34,872 nucleotides of DNA, taken from contig CALFWB010000032.1 of NCBI GenBank assembly GCA_937928795.1, forward strand, positions 1 to 34,872, given 5' to 3'. The DNA is from an uncultured Anaerolineales bacterium. Lineage in GTDB: Bacteria; Chloroflexota; Anaerolineae; Anaerolineales; UBA4823. The notes beneath the pieces were generated by a model that saw nothing but the letters and a program-made list of their open reading frames with translations, did not search any database and was not told the DNA's origin. Of the stretch, positions 16,489 to 23,532 are shown piece after piece (position 1 is the first letter of the stretch; every line of letters begins with the position of its first letter). A program made the translations under genes and the position numbers.

Positions 16489-17853
16489 GTGGAAGGACAA
16501 TCTCTTGAGCAATATAGCATTGCCGTTGTTGGGGCTGGCCCGGCCGGCTTGTTTGCCAGCCGCCAGTTTGCCGAGAGCGGCGCCAAGGTCGTTGTGTTCA
16601 ACCGCGATATCAAACCCGGTGGATTGGCAGAATACGGGATTTATCCCGACAAAGTCAAGATGAAAGAGGGGTTACGAAAGCAATTCCAACAAATCTTAGA
16701 GATGCCTACGGTTCACTATTTTGGCAATGTGGTGATTGGGAAGAAGGGCGATCTCACTTTGGATGACTTACAGGGGATGGGATTTGATGCAATCGTGGTC
16801 ACCGCTGGGGCACAAGGGACAAAGTGGCTGGGCATTCCGGGCGAGTCGATCCCGAAAGGGGTTTACCATGCCAAAGACGTTGTCTATTACTACAACAAAT
16901 TGCCACCTTATAGTCAAAAAGAGATCTTCATTGGACGACGGGTAGCGATCGTCGGGGTTGGCAATGTTATGATGGATATTGCGCGCTATTGTATCCGTGA
17001 GAAGAAGGTCGATGAGGTCATTGCAGTGGCGCGGCGCGGGCCTGCAGAGGTGAAATTCGATAAAAAAGAGATGGAATATGTCATCGCTAACCTCGATTTA
17101 GATGCTTTAGACGAGGAGATTCGCCGTGCCAAGCCGATTATGTTGGCAATTGGACAAGACCCCGATGAAGCAAAGGCGAACATTTTGGCTGCCTTGCCCA
17201 AAGCAGTGCCGCCTGTCTCGCGTACCCGTTTCCGCTTTGACTTTCTGGCTGCTCCAACGCGCATTCTTGGCGAGGATAAAGGGTATGTGACCGGTTTGGA
17301 GATTGAGGATACCACTTTAGTACGCGTCAAGGACGATACGCGAGCAAAGCTTTTGGGTTCGCGGCGCAATCTCTATGTCGATACGGTTATCTTTTGCATT
17401 GGGGATAAAGTGGATGACGATTTCGGTTTGCCGGTGCAATGGAATGAATTTGTCAAGAGTCCCAATCCGCAATTCCCTGTTGATGAAATCTCTTACGAAG
17501 CCTATGATCCGGAAGCTGGCAAGTCCATGCCGGGAATCTTTGTAGCCGGCTGGTCGCGGGAGGCGAGCAGTGGTTTGGTGGGTGTGGCGCGCAAGGATGG
17601 CGAGCGCTGTGCCCGAGCCGTGATGCAATATCTGCAAACGGTGAAGCCGAAAACCCAATTCAATCAGGTGCTCGATCGGGTTCATGAACGATTAAGCGCG
17701 CTTGCCAAACCGGTGGTTACACAGGAATATCTGCCGTTGCTAACCGCTGCCGAAAAAGCTAAAGCGGCCGAGTTAGGCGTGGAGGACTATAAATTTGCCA
17801 CCAATGAAGAGATGCTTCAGGTGATGGGTTTGATCGAAGCCGCAGCAACTTAA
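16489..17853 (+). CDS. FAD/NAD(P)-dependent oxidoreductase, adrenodoxin/ferredoxin reductase-like
   Basis: The 454-residue flavoprotein has an N-terminal FAD dinucleotide motif (VVGAGPAGLFASRQ, about 13-26), then GGLAEYGIYPDK, a second NAD(P)H-binding fold (VAIVGVGNVMMDIARY, about 149-164), and the FAD-closing region GIFVAGWSREASSGLVG. This order, and the YGIYPDK and GW-x-R features, resemble NADPH:adrenodoxin reductase (FprA-type ferredoxin-NADP reductase) and the related glutamate synthase small subunit. There is no N-terminal iron-sulfur domain, so a ferredoxin partner is more likely than GltA, but this is inference. The C-terminal 80 residues form a helical extension of unknown role. It is a lone gene and converges on its right-hand neighbour with a 4-base overlap of 3' ends. 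Confidence 0.85.
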   Translation: MEGQSLEQYSIAVVGAGPAGLFASRQFAESGAKVVVFNRDIKPGGLAEYGIYPDKVKMKEGLRKQFQQILEMPTVHYFGNVVIGKKGDLTLDDLQGMGFDAIVVTAGAQGTKWLGIPGESIPKGVYHAKDVVYYYNKLPPYSQKEIFIGRRVAIVGVGNVMMDIARYCIREKKVDEVIAVARRGPAEVKFDKKEMEYVIANLDLDALDEEIRRAKPIMLAIGQDPDEAKANILAALPKAVPPVSRTRFRFDFLAAPTRILGEDKGYVTGLEIEDTTLVRVKDDTRAKLLGSRRNLYVDTVIFCIGDKVDDDFGLPVQWNEFVKSPNPQFPVDEISYEAYDPEAGKSMPGIFVAGWSREASSGLVGVARKDGERCARAVMQYLQTVKPKTQFNQVLDRVHERLSALAKPVVTQEYLPLLTAAEKAKAAELGVEDYKFATNEEMLQVMGLIEAAAT

Positions 17854-18338
17854 TTTGTCTCGTCCTCTGAAACTGAGGAGCGATGTTTCGTCAACGGGGT
17901 TGGATGACGATACGGAAGTGGTATCGTCATCAAAAAGCCTAAGATAATCAACAGTTGACCGGCAATCACGCCAATGGCTTGAATAACGCCAAAGTATGGC
18001 ACCTTGGGAAAACGATGTGAACCAATCCCAAAGACATCTGCCATGCCACTCATCACGGCAACAAGATAACCCGTGCTAACCAACCGAAAGCCGATGTCGG
18101 CAGCGATGCTTTTTTCTCTGCCGTTCCACAAGGCGTTTAGGGCTAAATACCCTCCAGCGCACATGATCGCCAAGCCTGTTAGGAAGACCGCAATTTGGAC
18201 GAAACCGACCACTGGGCTGCGGTCCAATCCAAAATAGGCAGGCCGAATCCCGATCAGAAAGATGAGAAAACCGATTAAGAGAATCCACAATCCACTTTTC
18301 AAACGATTGCGAACCCGTTGTTTGGTCTCATTTTCCAT
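17850..18338 (-). CDS. Four-helix integral membrane protein, function unknown
   Basis: The 162-residue product has four predicted membrane helices at about 15-33, 43-66, 80-100 and 115-140, with a basic cytosolic N-terminus (KQRVRNRLKSG) and a hydrophilic C-terminal tail (RHPTPLTKHRSSVSEDETN). I do not recognise a family or catalytic residues. The ATG at 18338 (MENETKQ) with AAGGA upstream is preferred over an in-frame TTG at 18392, which would overlap the previous gene by 34 bases. It is last in a five-gene operon after the M19 dipeptidase, 20 bases away. Its stop overlaps the flavoprotein stop from the other strand. Confidence 0.65.
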   Translation of the reverse strand: MENETKQRVRNRLKSGLWILLIGFLIFLIGIRPAYFGLDRSPVVGFVQIAVFLTGLAIMCAGGYLALNALWNGREKSIAADIGFRLVSTGYLVAVMSGMADVFGIGSHRFPKVPYFGVIQAIGVIAGQLLIILGFLMTIPLPYRHPTPLTKHRSSVSEDETN

Positions 18339-18358
18339 CCGTAATCGGTCCTTTTTTC

Positions 18359-19435
18359 TCAAGGTAAAAAGTCTTGACAAGTACGCAGCCAATTGGCGCT
18401 GAAGATGTTCTCAATATCTTCGTTGGAATAGCCACGCTCGGCTAGTAGAGGGGCTAATTTTTGCAAGTCGGCGATGGTGTTCACTTCAGCCGGCACCGAT
18501 TGCCAACCGAAACCCCCATCGAAATCGCTCCCAATCCCGACATGTTGCGAATCGCCAGCTAATTGGCAGATGTAATCGATCTGGGCAACTACATCAAGCA
18601 GAGTCACTGTATCCCGCGGGTCGCCGTTTTTCCAACCGGCTTTCAAAAAAGCATTGAAGGGAACCACACCAATTACCCCGTTGCGCTCAACAAGGCAGCG
18701 GATAACCCGGTCAGAGAGGTGACGATTGCTTTCGCTGCCTTTCAAAAGGGCTTTGGCGTTGGCATGGGTGACAATCACCTTGCCTTCATAAATATCGATT
18801 GCCTGCAAGGCAGCTTTTTCATCCATGTGACTGAGATCGAGAGCGAAGCCGACCCCTGCCATCGCTTCTAAAAGCTGACGGCCGAGCTTGGTTAACTCAC
18901 CCGGCTCGTTTGTCCCGCCGCAAAATGGAGTGCCAGCCCAGGCCGGACCGAGAATGCGCACCCCTGCATCCCACCATTCTTCAACCTCGCGTGGATGGTC
19001 AATCGCTTCAGCCCCTTCCATCAAAAGCAGTAAGCCAACCGGATGGGTTTCTTTTGTTTGTCCCCAATCCTTGTGTAGGTCTTGAAGAGAACTTTGGGTT
19101 TGAATTAGAGTGAATTTTTCGGGATGTTGCTCGACCAACTTTTGGTAGACATCGACCTGATTTCGATAGAGCGCTTTAGCGTGGCGGCTGTCGCGATAAC
19201 ATTGGGTATCCCAGTCGCCCAGTTTTTTGCGCAGAGGGGCAGCAAAGAGGGTTGCGAAGACTAGCATGACTTGGCCACGCTGATAATCTTGCCAGCCGAG
19301 CAGAGTATCGCCATTCCACTGCCAGATCAGGGTGCCAGCTTCGGATTGACGGATTTCCGCAGCAGAGCGACTGTAATCGCGTTGAAAGGTCAAGATGTTC
19401 CAAGCTAGGTCTTCGTGAGCATCGACTAGGAGCAT
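18359..19435 (-). CDS. M19-family (renal dipeptidase-like) membrane-dipeptidase homologue
   Basis: This 358-residue zinc peptidase should hydrolyse dipeptides. The metal ligands expected for M19 are present: the HxD pair in VDAHEDLAW (His7, Asp9), the bridging Glu in LMEGAEAI, and the histidine of DLSHMD. THANAKAL stands where the family usually has SHS. The signature IGSDFDGGFG is intact. There is no signal peptide, so it is probably cytosolic, unlike the lipid-anchored mammalian enzyme. Its ATG overlaps the end of mutY by 10 bases, which indicates coupled translation. A role in peptide scavenging is likely. D-amino-acid dipeptide specificity is possible but not shown. Confidence 0.88.
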   Translation of the reverse strand: MLLVDAHEDLAWNILTFQRDYSRSAAEIRQSEAGTLIWQWNGDTLLGWQDYQRGQVMLVFATLFAAPLRKKLGDWDTQCYRDSRHAKALYRNQVDVYQKLVEQHPEKFTLIQTQSSLQDLHKDWGQTKETHPVGLLLLMEGAEAIDHPREVEEWWDAGVRILGPAWAGTPFCGGTNEPGELTKLGRQLLEAMAGVGFALDLSHMDEKAALQAIDIYEGKVIVTHANAKALLKGSESNRHLSDRVIRCLVERNGVIGVVPFNAFLKAGWKNGDPRDTVTLLDVVAQIDYICQLAGDSQHVGIGSDFDGGFGWQSVPAEVNTIADLQKLAPLLAERGYSNEDIENIFSANWLRTCQDFLP

Positions 19436-20505
19436 TTAATTCCTTCGTTAAGGATTTGGCGGGCGATCTGACGGTCGATTTTACCCATCGGAAAATGGGC
19501 AAGTTCTTGCTGTTCTACCCATCTAAGGGCTTGGCCTTCTATTGGGGAGGGTTGATTGCCGTTGGGAATGCTGCAAAGGAAAGCGTGTAACGTGACCCGA
19601 TAATGCGTATAGGCGTGGCGGTAAACACCGAAAGGTTGCTCGACTTCAATTCCCAGATTTAATTCTTCGCGGATTTCGCGTTTTAGGCAGGCTTCCAAAC
19701 TTTCATTTTCCAGACATTTTCCACCGGGAAACTCCCACATTCCACCCAACAAGCCCCGCTTTGGGCGTTGTGCGAGCAAGAATTGACCATTTTGGACGAT
19801 CACGGCTGCGGTGACCACGTAGTGAGGTAGAACCTTTTTAGGCTTAGTGACCGGAATCTCGTTCTGTAAGCCTAATTGAAAGGCTTGACAATGGGCTGAA
19901 AGCGGACAAATTTCACAGCGCGGTTGGCGGGGAGCGCAGATTGTGGCGCCGAGATCCATCATGGCTTGATTGAATTCGCCAGCTTGTCCGCTCGGTAGAT
20001 GGGTGCGCGCAAATTGAAGGAGCTCTCGGTCGCTTTGCGGTGTGCGCAAGGGAGTTTGACTGGCGATTAGACGGGCAAGAACGCGCCGAATGTTGCCATC
20101 TAGGGTTGCTTCATCTCGTCCAAAGGCGATGGAGGCGATGGCTGCGGCAGTATAGGCTCCGATCCCGGGCAGTTGGCGCAAAGCGGCGCGATCTTGGGGC
20201 AATTGCCCCTGGTACTCCTGCTGAAGCTTTTGGGCGGCGCGCCATAAATTTCTCGCTCTGGCATAATATCCTAATCCTTCCCAATAGCGAAGAACTTCCT
20301 CTTCTGTGGCATTCGCCAGAGTTACCACATCGGGGAAGCGCTCCATCCAGCGCAAGTAGTAAGGAACAACCGTTTCTACTCGGGTTTGCTGGAGCATAAC
20401 TTCGGAGATCCACACGGCATAGGGGGAAGAACGCCCGCGCCACGGGAGGGGGCGGGCGTTCTCAGCATACCAGGCAAGAATTTGGGTTGCAAGCGGTGAA
20501 AGCAT
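19426..20505 (-). CDS. mutY: A/G-specific adenine DNA glycosylase MutY with NUDIX domain
   Basis: MutY removes adenine mispaired with 8-oxoguanine. The N-terminal glycosylase domain carries catalytic Glu35 (WISEVMLQQT), the helix-hairpin-helix LPGIGAYTA with catalytic Asp136 (LDGN), and the 4Fe-4S loop Cys190-x6-Cys197-x2-Cys200-x5-Cys206. The C-terminal part (about 225-345) is a MutT-like domain with a nearly complete Nudix box (GGKCLENESLEACLKREIREE, shown from its first Gly). It recognises 8-oxoG and might keep some hydrolase activity. The ATG at 20505 is used here. A TTG at 20511, two codons earlier, has better spacing from AGGAA and is an equal alternative. It lies within the operon, just after the 100-residue gene. 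Confidence 0.94.
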   Translation of the reverse strand: MLSPLATQILAWYAENARPLPWRGRSSPYAVWISEVMLQQTRVETVVPYYLRWMERFPDVVTLANATEEEVLRYWEGLGYYARARNLWRAAQKLQQEYQGQLPQDRAALRQLPGIGAYTAAAIASIAFGRDEATLDGNIRRVLARLIASQTPLRTPQSDRELLQFARTHLPSGQAGEFNQAMMDLGATICAPRQPRCEICPLSAHCQAFQLGLQNEIPVTKPKKVLPHYVVTAAVIVQNGQFLLAQRPKRGLLGGMWEFPGGKCLENESLEACLKREIREELNLGIEVEQPFGVYRHAYTHYRVTLHAFLCSIPNGNQPSPIEGQALRWVEQQELAHFPMGKIDRQIARQILNEGIKCS

Positions 20506-20520
20506 GACCAAGGGCGGTTC

Positions 20521-20823
20521 CTAGAGCTGGAAACCGGGTCGATCCTCCACGACTTTCAACTTGAGTTCTTCAACATAGTCCAAAAGTTGCTCGGTTAGAC
20601 GTTGCCAATCGGCAGAATTAAGCACCTGTTGCAAACGACTGAGATTGGAACTCCGAATGGCAGCCATGATTTGGGGTTGGTCACCGTAGACGGTAAACCA
20701 AGCGTCCGAAGGCTCCAAGCCGAGTTTTTCGATGCTGGGGATGAACTCGCGCACCATAAACTCGAAATATTCCTGCTCTTTTGCGGGAAGGATATCCCAG
20801 GTCATCAAAAGTTTAACCGCCAT
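20521..20823 (-). CDS. Conserved 100-residue protein, probable dimeric alpha-beta barrel fold
   Basis: The sequence opens with a beta strand (MAVKLLMTWDI), an acidic amphipathic helix (KEQEYFEFMVREFIPSIEKL), then two strands (DAWFTVYG, PQIMAAIR) and a long helix before a hydrophobic end. This is the pattern of small ferredoxin-like alpha-beta barrel (NIPSNAP/ABM-like) proteins, a fold prediction only. No catalytic residues are evident, and I assign no function. It starts 4 bases after the MBL-fold gene and ends 15 bases before mutY, clearly in the same operon. Confidence 0.7.
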   Translation of the reverse strand: MAVKLLMTWDILPAKEQEYFEFMVREFIPSIEKLGLEPSDAWFTVYGDQPQIMAAIRSSNLSRLQQVLNSADWQRLTEQLLDYVEELKLKVVEDRPGFQL

Positions 20824-20827
20824 GCCT

Positions 20828-21484
20828 TTATCCTTTTGGAGATAGTTGAACCTTTAACGCGATCACCTTTGTTTCTTCGGGTATTGAGGAGGGAGTGACT
20901 TTGAGTGAGTCGGTTTCTTCCAAATCCTTAATGCCCATTTCCTTCAAGAACTTGCTCAAAGGGGCAAGCTTTAATTGACAACCCGGCGTGTGATAGTGCA
21001 TGGGGATGACAATACCGGGTTCGAGCAAGCTGACGATTTCGGCTGCTTTTGCGGCGCTCAATCCGCCTCCTCCTCCAATTGGGACTAATGCAATTTGCAC
21101 ATTCCCCAGCGCTTCGACTTCGGTTTGACTGGGCACCCGTCGAATGTCGCCGAGATGGGCAACAGTGATCCCATTATAATCAAAAACATAAAGGGTGTTG
21201 CGCGGTTCGCTGGGTTCTCGCTTGCCTTGCCCGTTTGTTTGAACGCCGGTGATAAACACGCCTCCGATTTCGTACTCACCCGGTCCGCGTAAAACATGGC
21301 TGTGTCCTTTGACGGCTTTGAAATGGGCATGGCCCGGCGCTTCATGGCTGATGGTGACAATATCGGCTTTGAGTTTGAGCGGCTCATAACCGACCACCTG
21401 ATGATCGTATGGGTCTGTAACCACACTTGCCAAGCCGCGCTCGGCCAGGCGAAAACACGACAAACCAAACCAAACAATTTCCAT
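20828..21484 (-). CDS. Metallo-beta-lactamase-fold protein with degenerate metal motif (UlaG-like)
   Basis: The 218-residue product matches the small single-domain MBL-fold proteins related to UPF0173/UlaG. It has an N-terminal strand MEIVWFGLSCFRL, a DPYD loop, TISHEAPGHAHFKAV where HxHxDH is expected, a strand ending GGVFITGVQT, TVAHLGDIRRV, and IPMHYHTPG. The main motif reads S-H-E-A-P-G-H-A-H, so the second His and the Asp of HxHxDH are replaced, while the later His of HLGD and the final His are kept. Metal binding and hydrolase activity are therefore uncertain. It begins with a clear GGAG and ATG and heads the five-gene operon that includes mutY. Confidence 0.8.
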   Translation of the reverse strand: MEIVWFGLSCFRLAERGLASVVTDPYDHQVVGYEPLKLKADIVTISHEAPGHAHFKAVKGHSHVLRGPGEYEIGGVFITGVQTNGQGKREPSEPRNTLYVFDYNGITVAHLGDIRRVPSQTEVEALGNVQIALVPIGGGGGLSAAKAAEIVSLLEPGIVIPMHYHTPGCQLKLAPLSKFLKEMGIKDLEETDSLKVTPSSIPEETKVIALKVQLSPKG

Positions 21485-21506
21485 GCAAAGTTCTCCGTTA
21501 GGATGG

Positions 21507-21512
21507 ATTATA
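21507..21512 (-). promoter_or_regulatory. -10 box of the MBL-mutY-dipeptidase operon
   Basis: On the minus strand this is a perfect TATAAT, about 22 bases before the ATG at 21484. No convincing -35 hexamer is present. It sits back-to-back with the tRNA promoter. Confidence 0.5.
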
Positions 21513-21547
21513 CATCATTTGGAAGCGGGTGGTTTGGAAAAATACCC

Positions 21548-21576
21548 TAGACAATCCCCGAACACCTGAGTAAAAT
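21548..21576 (+). promoter_or_regulatory. Promoter of the tRNA cluster
   Basis: TAGACA (21548-21553) and TAAAAT (21571-21576) are 17 bases apart, each five of six consensus bases. The predicted start is near 21583, about 20 nt before tRNA-Phe. Confidence 0.7.
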
Positions 21577-21602
21577 ATAAGAGGTAAACGAGAAACCTAT
21601 TG

Positions 21603-21675
21603 GCCGAGATAGCTCAGTTGGTAGAGCACATGACTGAAAATCATGGTGTCGCCAGTTCGATTCTGGCTCTCGGCA
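21603..21675 (+). tRNA. tRNA-Phe (anticodon GAA)
   Basis: The cloverleaf is complete. The acceptor stem GCCGAGA pairs with TCTCGGC, the D arm is GCTC/GAGC, the anticodon stem CATGA/TCATG encloses loop CTGAAAA (GAA), and the T arm GCCAG/CTGGC has loop TTCGATT. It is 73 nt with discriminator A. The 3' CCA is not encoded. Confidence 0.97.
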
Positions 21676-21699
21676 CTCTCGGCCGAGGCGGTCGAAGAT

Positions 21700-21772
21700 G
21701 CGGGCGTGGTTCAGTTGGTAGAACGTTTCCTTGCCAAGGAAAAGATCGTGGGTTCGAGTCCCATCGCCCGCT
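21700..21772 (+). tRNA. tRNA-Gly (anticodon GCC)
   Basis: Acceptor GCGGGCG pairs with CGCCCGC, D arm GTTC/GAAC, anticodon stem TTTCC/GGAAA with loop TTGCCAA (GCC), T arm GTGGG/CCCAT with loop TTCGAGT. It is 73 nt with discriminator T. CCA is not encoded. It is 24 nt after tRNA-Phe. Confidence 0.97.
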
Positions 21773-21787
21773 CTTTTTATCGAGAAC

Positions 21788-21858
21788 GGCGACGTGGCCA
21801 AGTGGTAAGGCAAGGGTCTGCAAAACCCTGATCACGGGTTCAAATCCCGTCGTCGCCT
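21788..21858 (+). tRNA. tRNA-Cys (anticodon GCA)
   Basis: Acceptor GGCGACG pairs with CGTCGCC, D arm GCC/GGC, anticodon stem AGGGT/ACCCT with loop CTGCAAA (GCA), T arm ACGGG/CCCGT with loop TTCAAAT. It is 71 nt with discriminator T. CCA is not encoded. It is the third gene of the cluster, 15 nt after tRNA-Gly. Confidence 0.97.
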
Positions 21859-21944
21859 TTGGAAAAAAGTCGTGTTGATTCCAAAATGGGGATTATAACT
21901 GTTTAGGTTGTGCTAAGCTGCAAAGAGGGTGATTTCATGAGGGT

Positions 21945-23108
21945 TTACAGTGATTTTAAGCCGCTTCCAGTATTGAAGAGGATAACCTTTTCGTCAGGCT
22001 GAATCCAGTCTTCTTGGCGGAGCTTTAAGTAGGCCGCCAGCGTTGCGGCCCCTTCTGGGGCTGCAAATATCCCTTCTAAGGCACCCAGTTGGTGCTGGGC
22101 TTCTAGGATGGCTTCGTCACTCACGGCTACGGCAATCCCGCGACTTTCGTATAGAACTTGCAGAATAATGTGGTCTGCAAAACTCTTTGGCACGCGCAGC
22201 CCAGAAGCAATGGTATGAGCGTTGAGCCAGAAATCGCAGAAGGGAGCGCCTTCTTGGAAGGCCTTGACCACCGGGGCGCAGCCTTCGGCTTGTACGACAA
22301 CCATGCGTGGGCGTTGCTCGCTTTCAAGCCAGCCCAGGGTGTGCAGTTCCTTGAAGGCTTTCCACATTCCCACCAAGCCAGTGCCCCCGCCAGTAGGGTA
22401 GATGATGACATCCGGCAGGACCCAATCGAACGCCTCAGCCAGTTCATAGCCCATAATCTTTTTCCCTTCTACTCGGTAGGGCTCCTTGAACGTCGAAAGG
22501 TCGAACCAGCCTTCGGCGCGCGCCTTCTCTCCCGCCATGCCGGCGGCCTCGCTAATCAGCCCGTCCACCAGGGTCACTTCTGCTCCTACCATACGGCTCT
22601 CTTCAAAGTTTGGGCGGGGGGTATCTTTCGGCATGAAAATATGTGCCTGGAGCCCGGCGCGGGCAGCATAAGCAGCCATGGCTCCTCCAGCATTACCGGC
22701 AGTTGGGATAATGACTTTTTGAATGCCAAGCTCTTTGGCTTTTGAGATGGCAACGGACAGGCCACGAGCCTTGAAGCTGCCGGTTGGGTTGCTGCTTTCA
22801 TCTTTGAGGAATAAATGGTGAGTGCCAGTCGCCTTTTCTAGTCGAGGCAGGCGCAGAAGAGGGGTATCTCCTTCCCCCAGCGTGACAACATTCTCTGGGT
22901 CGAATACCGGCAGGACTTCATGCCAGCGCCAGATGCTGCGTGGACGGCAGGAAAACTGGTCGCGATCGGTATGACTCTTCAACGTTTCTAAATCATAATT
23001 TGCAAGAAGGGGAGACTGACAATCCGGGCAGTAGGTATTCACTGCTCTTGCAGAATATTGCTCCCCGCAGCCAGAACAGAGCAGTTGGGTCAGATAAGAA
23101 AAATACAT
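21945..23108 (-). CDS. thrC: Threonine synthase with N-terminal zinc ribbon
   Basis: Threonine synthase is a PLP enzyme that converts O-phosphohomoserine to threonine. This 387-residue protein has a Cys4 zinc ribbon (Cys11, Cys14, Cys27, Cys30) typical of archaeal and Chloroflexota ThrC. The PLP Schiff-base lysine is Lys113 in NPTGSFKARG, the substrate loop is PTAGNAGGA, the phosphate-binding glycine loop is PTGGGTG, and the protein ends with NTGSGLKSL. The family is fold-type II. Threonine dehydratase is a less likely alternative given the zinc ribbon. It is the last gene of the sensor operon, 30 bases after the receiver protein gene. It is a paralogue of the receiver-fused enzyme upstream and shares its EGCAP-x-V-x-AF motif. 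Confidence 0.88.
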   Translation of the reverse strand: MYFSYLTQLLCSGCGEQYSARAVNTYCPDCQSPLLANYDLETLKSHTDRDQFSCRPRSIWRWHEVLPVFDPENVVTLGEGDTPLLRLPRLEKATGTHHLFLKDESSNPTGSFKARGLSVAISKAKELGIQKVIIPTAGNAGGAMAAYAARAGLQAHIFMPKDTPRPNFEESRMVGAEVTLVDGLISEAAGMAGEKARAEGWFDLSTFKEPYRVEGKKIMGYELAEAFDWVLPDVIIYPTGGGTGLVGMWKAFKELHTLGWLESEQRPRMVVVQAEGCAPVVKAFQEGAPFCDFWLNAHTIASGLRVPKSFADHIILQVLYESRGIAVAVSDEAILEAQHQLGALEGIFAAPEGAATLAAYLKLRQEDWIQPDEKVILFNTGSGLKSL

Positions 23109-23138
23109 GACTTTTTTGGAAAGGTTGATCTTTGGGGG

Positions 23139-23522
23139 TCAGATGTTTCTTGCTGCTAAAGCGCCCTCGACGCGCGCCCGCAGTTCACGAATGTTAATCG
23201 GTTTAGACATGTAGACATCGCAACCTGCTTCAAGCGCTTTTTCGGCATCGCCTTTGAGGGCGTTTGCGGTGATTGCAATAATCGGAACGTAGGCGAGACG
23301 GTGGATAGGACTTTTGCGGAGCCGCCGGGCGACTTCATATCCATCAATATCAGGTAGATTGATATCCAGCAAAATCACATCAATAACTTCTCGTTCAGCA
23401 ATGGCAATCCCTTCAAGTCCATTTGGGGCGTGGAAGAAATTATAGCCTTGCGCTTCTATGACGCGTTTAATGAGGAGCATATTGTCTGGGTTATCTTCAA
23501 TGTAGAGAATATTGATAGCCAT
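23139..23522 (-). CDS. Stand-alone receiver-domain response regulator (CheY/DivK-like)
   Basis: The 127-residue protein is one receiver domain with no output domain. It has acidic Glu9/Asp10, phospho-acceptor Asp53 (ILLDINLPDIDG), switch Thr85 (AITANALKGD) and Lys107 (MSKPINI), all as needed for phosphorylation. The sequence resembles receivers used as phosphorelay intermediates. The start is the ATG at 23522 (MAINILYIEDNPDN) with GGGAG upstream, 10 bases after the receiver-fused enzyme gene. The longer in-frame extension to 23579 overlaps that gene and is not needed. Its likely donor is the kinase encoded two genes upstream, and its target is not visible. Confidence 0.93.
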   Translation of the reverse strand: MAINILYIEDNPDNMLLIKRVIEAQGYNFFHAPNGLEGIAIAEREVIDVILLDINLPDIDGYEVARRLRKSPIHRLAYVPIIAITANALKGDAEKALEAGCDVYMSKPINIRELRARVEGALAARNI

Positions 23523-23532
23523 ACTGTGCTCC

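Noticed and set aside
19426-20399. Plus-strand and alternate minus-strand frames within mutY
   Set aside because: They are overlapping shadows. The MutY frame has all catalytic and cluster residues.
22158-22745. 195-codon plus-strand frame opposite thrC
   Set aside because: It lies wholly inside a confidently identified PLP enzyme on the other strand and shows no domain features.
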